This document shows positions 63,345-64,000 of a stretch of DNA of 64,000 nucleotides, in pieces; position 1 is the stretch's first letter; every line of letters starts with the position of its first letter. The position numbers and the translations under genes are program-made. This DNA is from Opitutales bacterium (GTDB lineage Bacteria; Verrucomicrobiota; Verrucomicrobiia; Opitutales; Oceanipulchritudinaceae): positions 62,001-126,000 of the forward strand of contig JAFGCZ010000006.1 of NCBI GenBank assembly GCA_016932335.1, written 5' to 3'. The notes below the pieces were generated by a model. That model did no database searches. It was not told where the DNA came from and saw only the letters and a list, made by a program, of their open reading frames with translations.

Positions 63345-64000
63345 ATGCGCTTATCTATATTTAATCGTTTTTCCGGCAGCCATTACCGTCGCTTTTACAA
63401 GAAGTGCCGTCCGATTGTCTCTAGGATTAACGCCTTGGAAGAGAGCTACCAAAGCCTTTCCGATTCCGAGCTTCAGGCCAAGACTGAAGAATTCCGCAAA
63501 CGCTTTCAGGAAGGCGAAACGCTGGACTCCCTGCTCCCCGAGGCCTTTGCCACAGTCAAAAATGCCGCCCGCCGGCTCTGTGGTCGCAAGTTTATGGTGC
63601 GTGGACATGAGCTCGAATGGAACATGGTTCACTACGATGTTCAGCTCATCGGTGGTATGGCTCTGCACCAGGGAATGGTTGCCGAAATGGCCACTGGCGA
63701 AGGTAAAACCCTTGTTGCCACCCTGCCGCTCTACCTCAATGCGCTTTCCGGGAAAAACTGTCAGTTGGTTACGGTCAATGAATACCTCGCCCAACGCGAC
63801 AGTGAATGGATGGGCAACCTCTATAGCTTCCTCGGGTTGACGGTTGGCTGTATTCTTGGAGCTCATCAACAGAGCCCCACGGAAAAGCGCGGCATGTATC
63901 ACCGCGATATTACCTACGGAACAGCCAGTGAATTCGGTTTCGATTACCTGCGCGACAACGGTATGGCCACCCGTGCCGAAGAATTGGTGCAGCGCGACCA
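63345..64000 (+). CDS. secA: Preprotein translocase ATPase SecA (partial, N-terminal 218 aa)
   Basis: SecA drives proteins through the SecYEG channel. The gene runs off the right edge. The visible part has the N-terminal [24 protein letters not shown], Walker A M-A-T-G-E-G-K-T (115-122), [11 protein letters not shown] and [15 protein letters not shown], all classical. The C-terminal domains cannot be judged. The ATG at 63345 has no Shine-Dalgarno. Confidence 0.96.
   Translation, partial: MRLSIFNRFSGSHYRRFYKKCRPIVSRINALEESYQSLSDSELQAKTEEFRKRFQEGETLDSLLPEAFATVKNAARRLCGRKFMVRGHELEWNMVHYDVQLIGGMALHQGMVAEMATGEGKTLVATLPLYLNALSGKNCQLVTVNEYLAQRDSEWMGNLYSFLGLTVGCILGAHQQSPTEKRGMYHRDITYGTASEFGFDYLRDNGMATRAEELVQRD

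Overview
The window looks like the chromosome of a Gram-negative (two-membrane) bacterium of moderate GC. Outer-membrane proteins (FadL-like, TorF-like, a DUF5020-like barrel, a giant autotransporter) prove the second membrane. A PyrR-type pyr operon, a UXS-type UDP-glucuronate decarboxylase, adjacent RNase HIII and HII genes, and the general protein flavour suggest a Verrucomicrobiota member, perhaps Opitutae/Puniceicoccales. That placement is inference from family resemblance only; no 16S gene is present. Almost none of the starts has a recognisable Shine-Dalgarno motif.

Left third (1-25.6 kb): a partial CelD-like GNAT gene; a FadL-type porin; a glycine dehydrogenase that looks like a GcvPA-GcvPB fusion; nth; a broken higBA toxin-antitoxin pair; clpB; a SLC13-type permease with TrkA-C domains; transaldolase with a Dabb protein; a TorF-like porin; rplM-rpsI; then argC-J-B-D-F-G, which covers arginine synthesis from acetylglutamate to argininosuccinate. 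After that come a DUF5020-like protein, a CheX/CheY pair, an FMN reductase, a cobalamin adenosyltransferase and tRNA-Gly.

Middle (25.7-46 kb): an orphan PilC/GspF protein; a decayed IS3-like element packed with palindromes; an exported PepF; pyrF; a degenerate ABC ATPase; hpt; mutY; an AT-rich HEPN-like gene; rnhC-rnhB; pdxJ-acpS; a nitroreductase; an MBL-fold hydrolase; tRNA-Leu; a large unclassified protein with a basic head and acidic tail; and a tight six-gene operon on the minus strand, pyrR-pyrB-pyrC-CPBP protease-thiL-tsaE.

Right third (46-64 kb): a 1844-residue autotransporter built from about twenty G-D-x-S-G-S-type repeats; the pdhA-pdhB-pdhC operon (E1alpha, E1beta, E2); nnr-dprA; a minus-strand operon of pabA/trpG-nrdR-unknown-HIT; tgt, which has lost its zinc cysteines; a small coiled-coil/HTH protein; UDP-glucuronate decarboxylase; and the first part of secA, cut by the window edge.

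Most of the window is compact core metabolism with many gene overlaps. The accessory or odd parts are the higBA remnant (7.08-7.26 kb), the IS remnant (27.03-27.41 kb), the HEPN-like gene (33.3-34.0 kb) and the autotransporter (46.3-51.9 kb). I found no CRISPR array, no rRNA, and no system that I can confidently call new.
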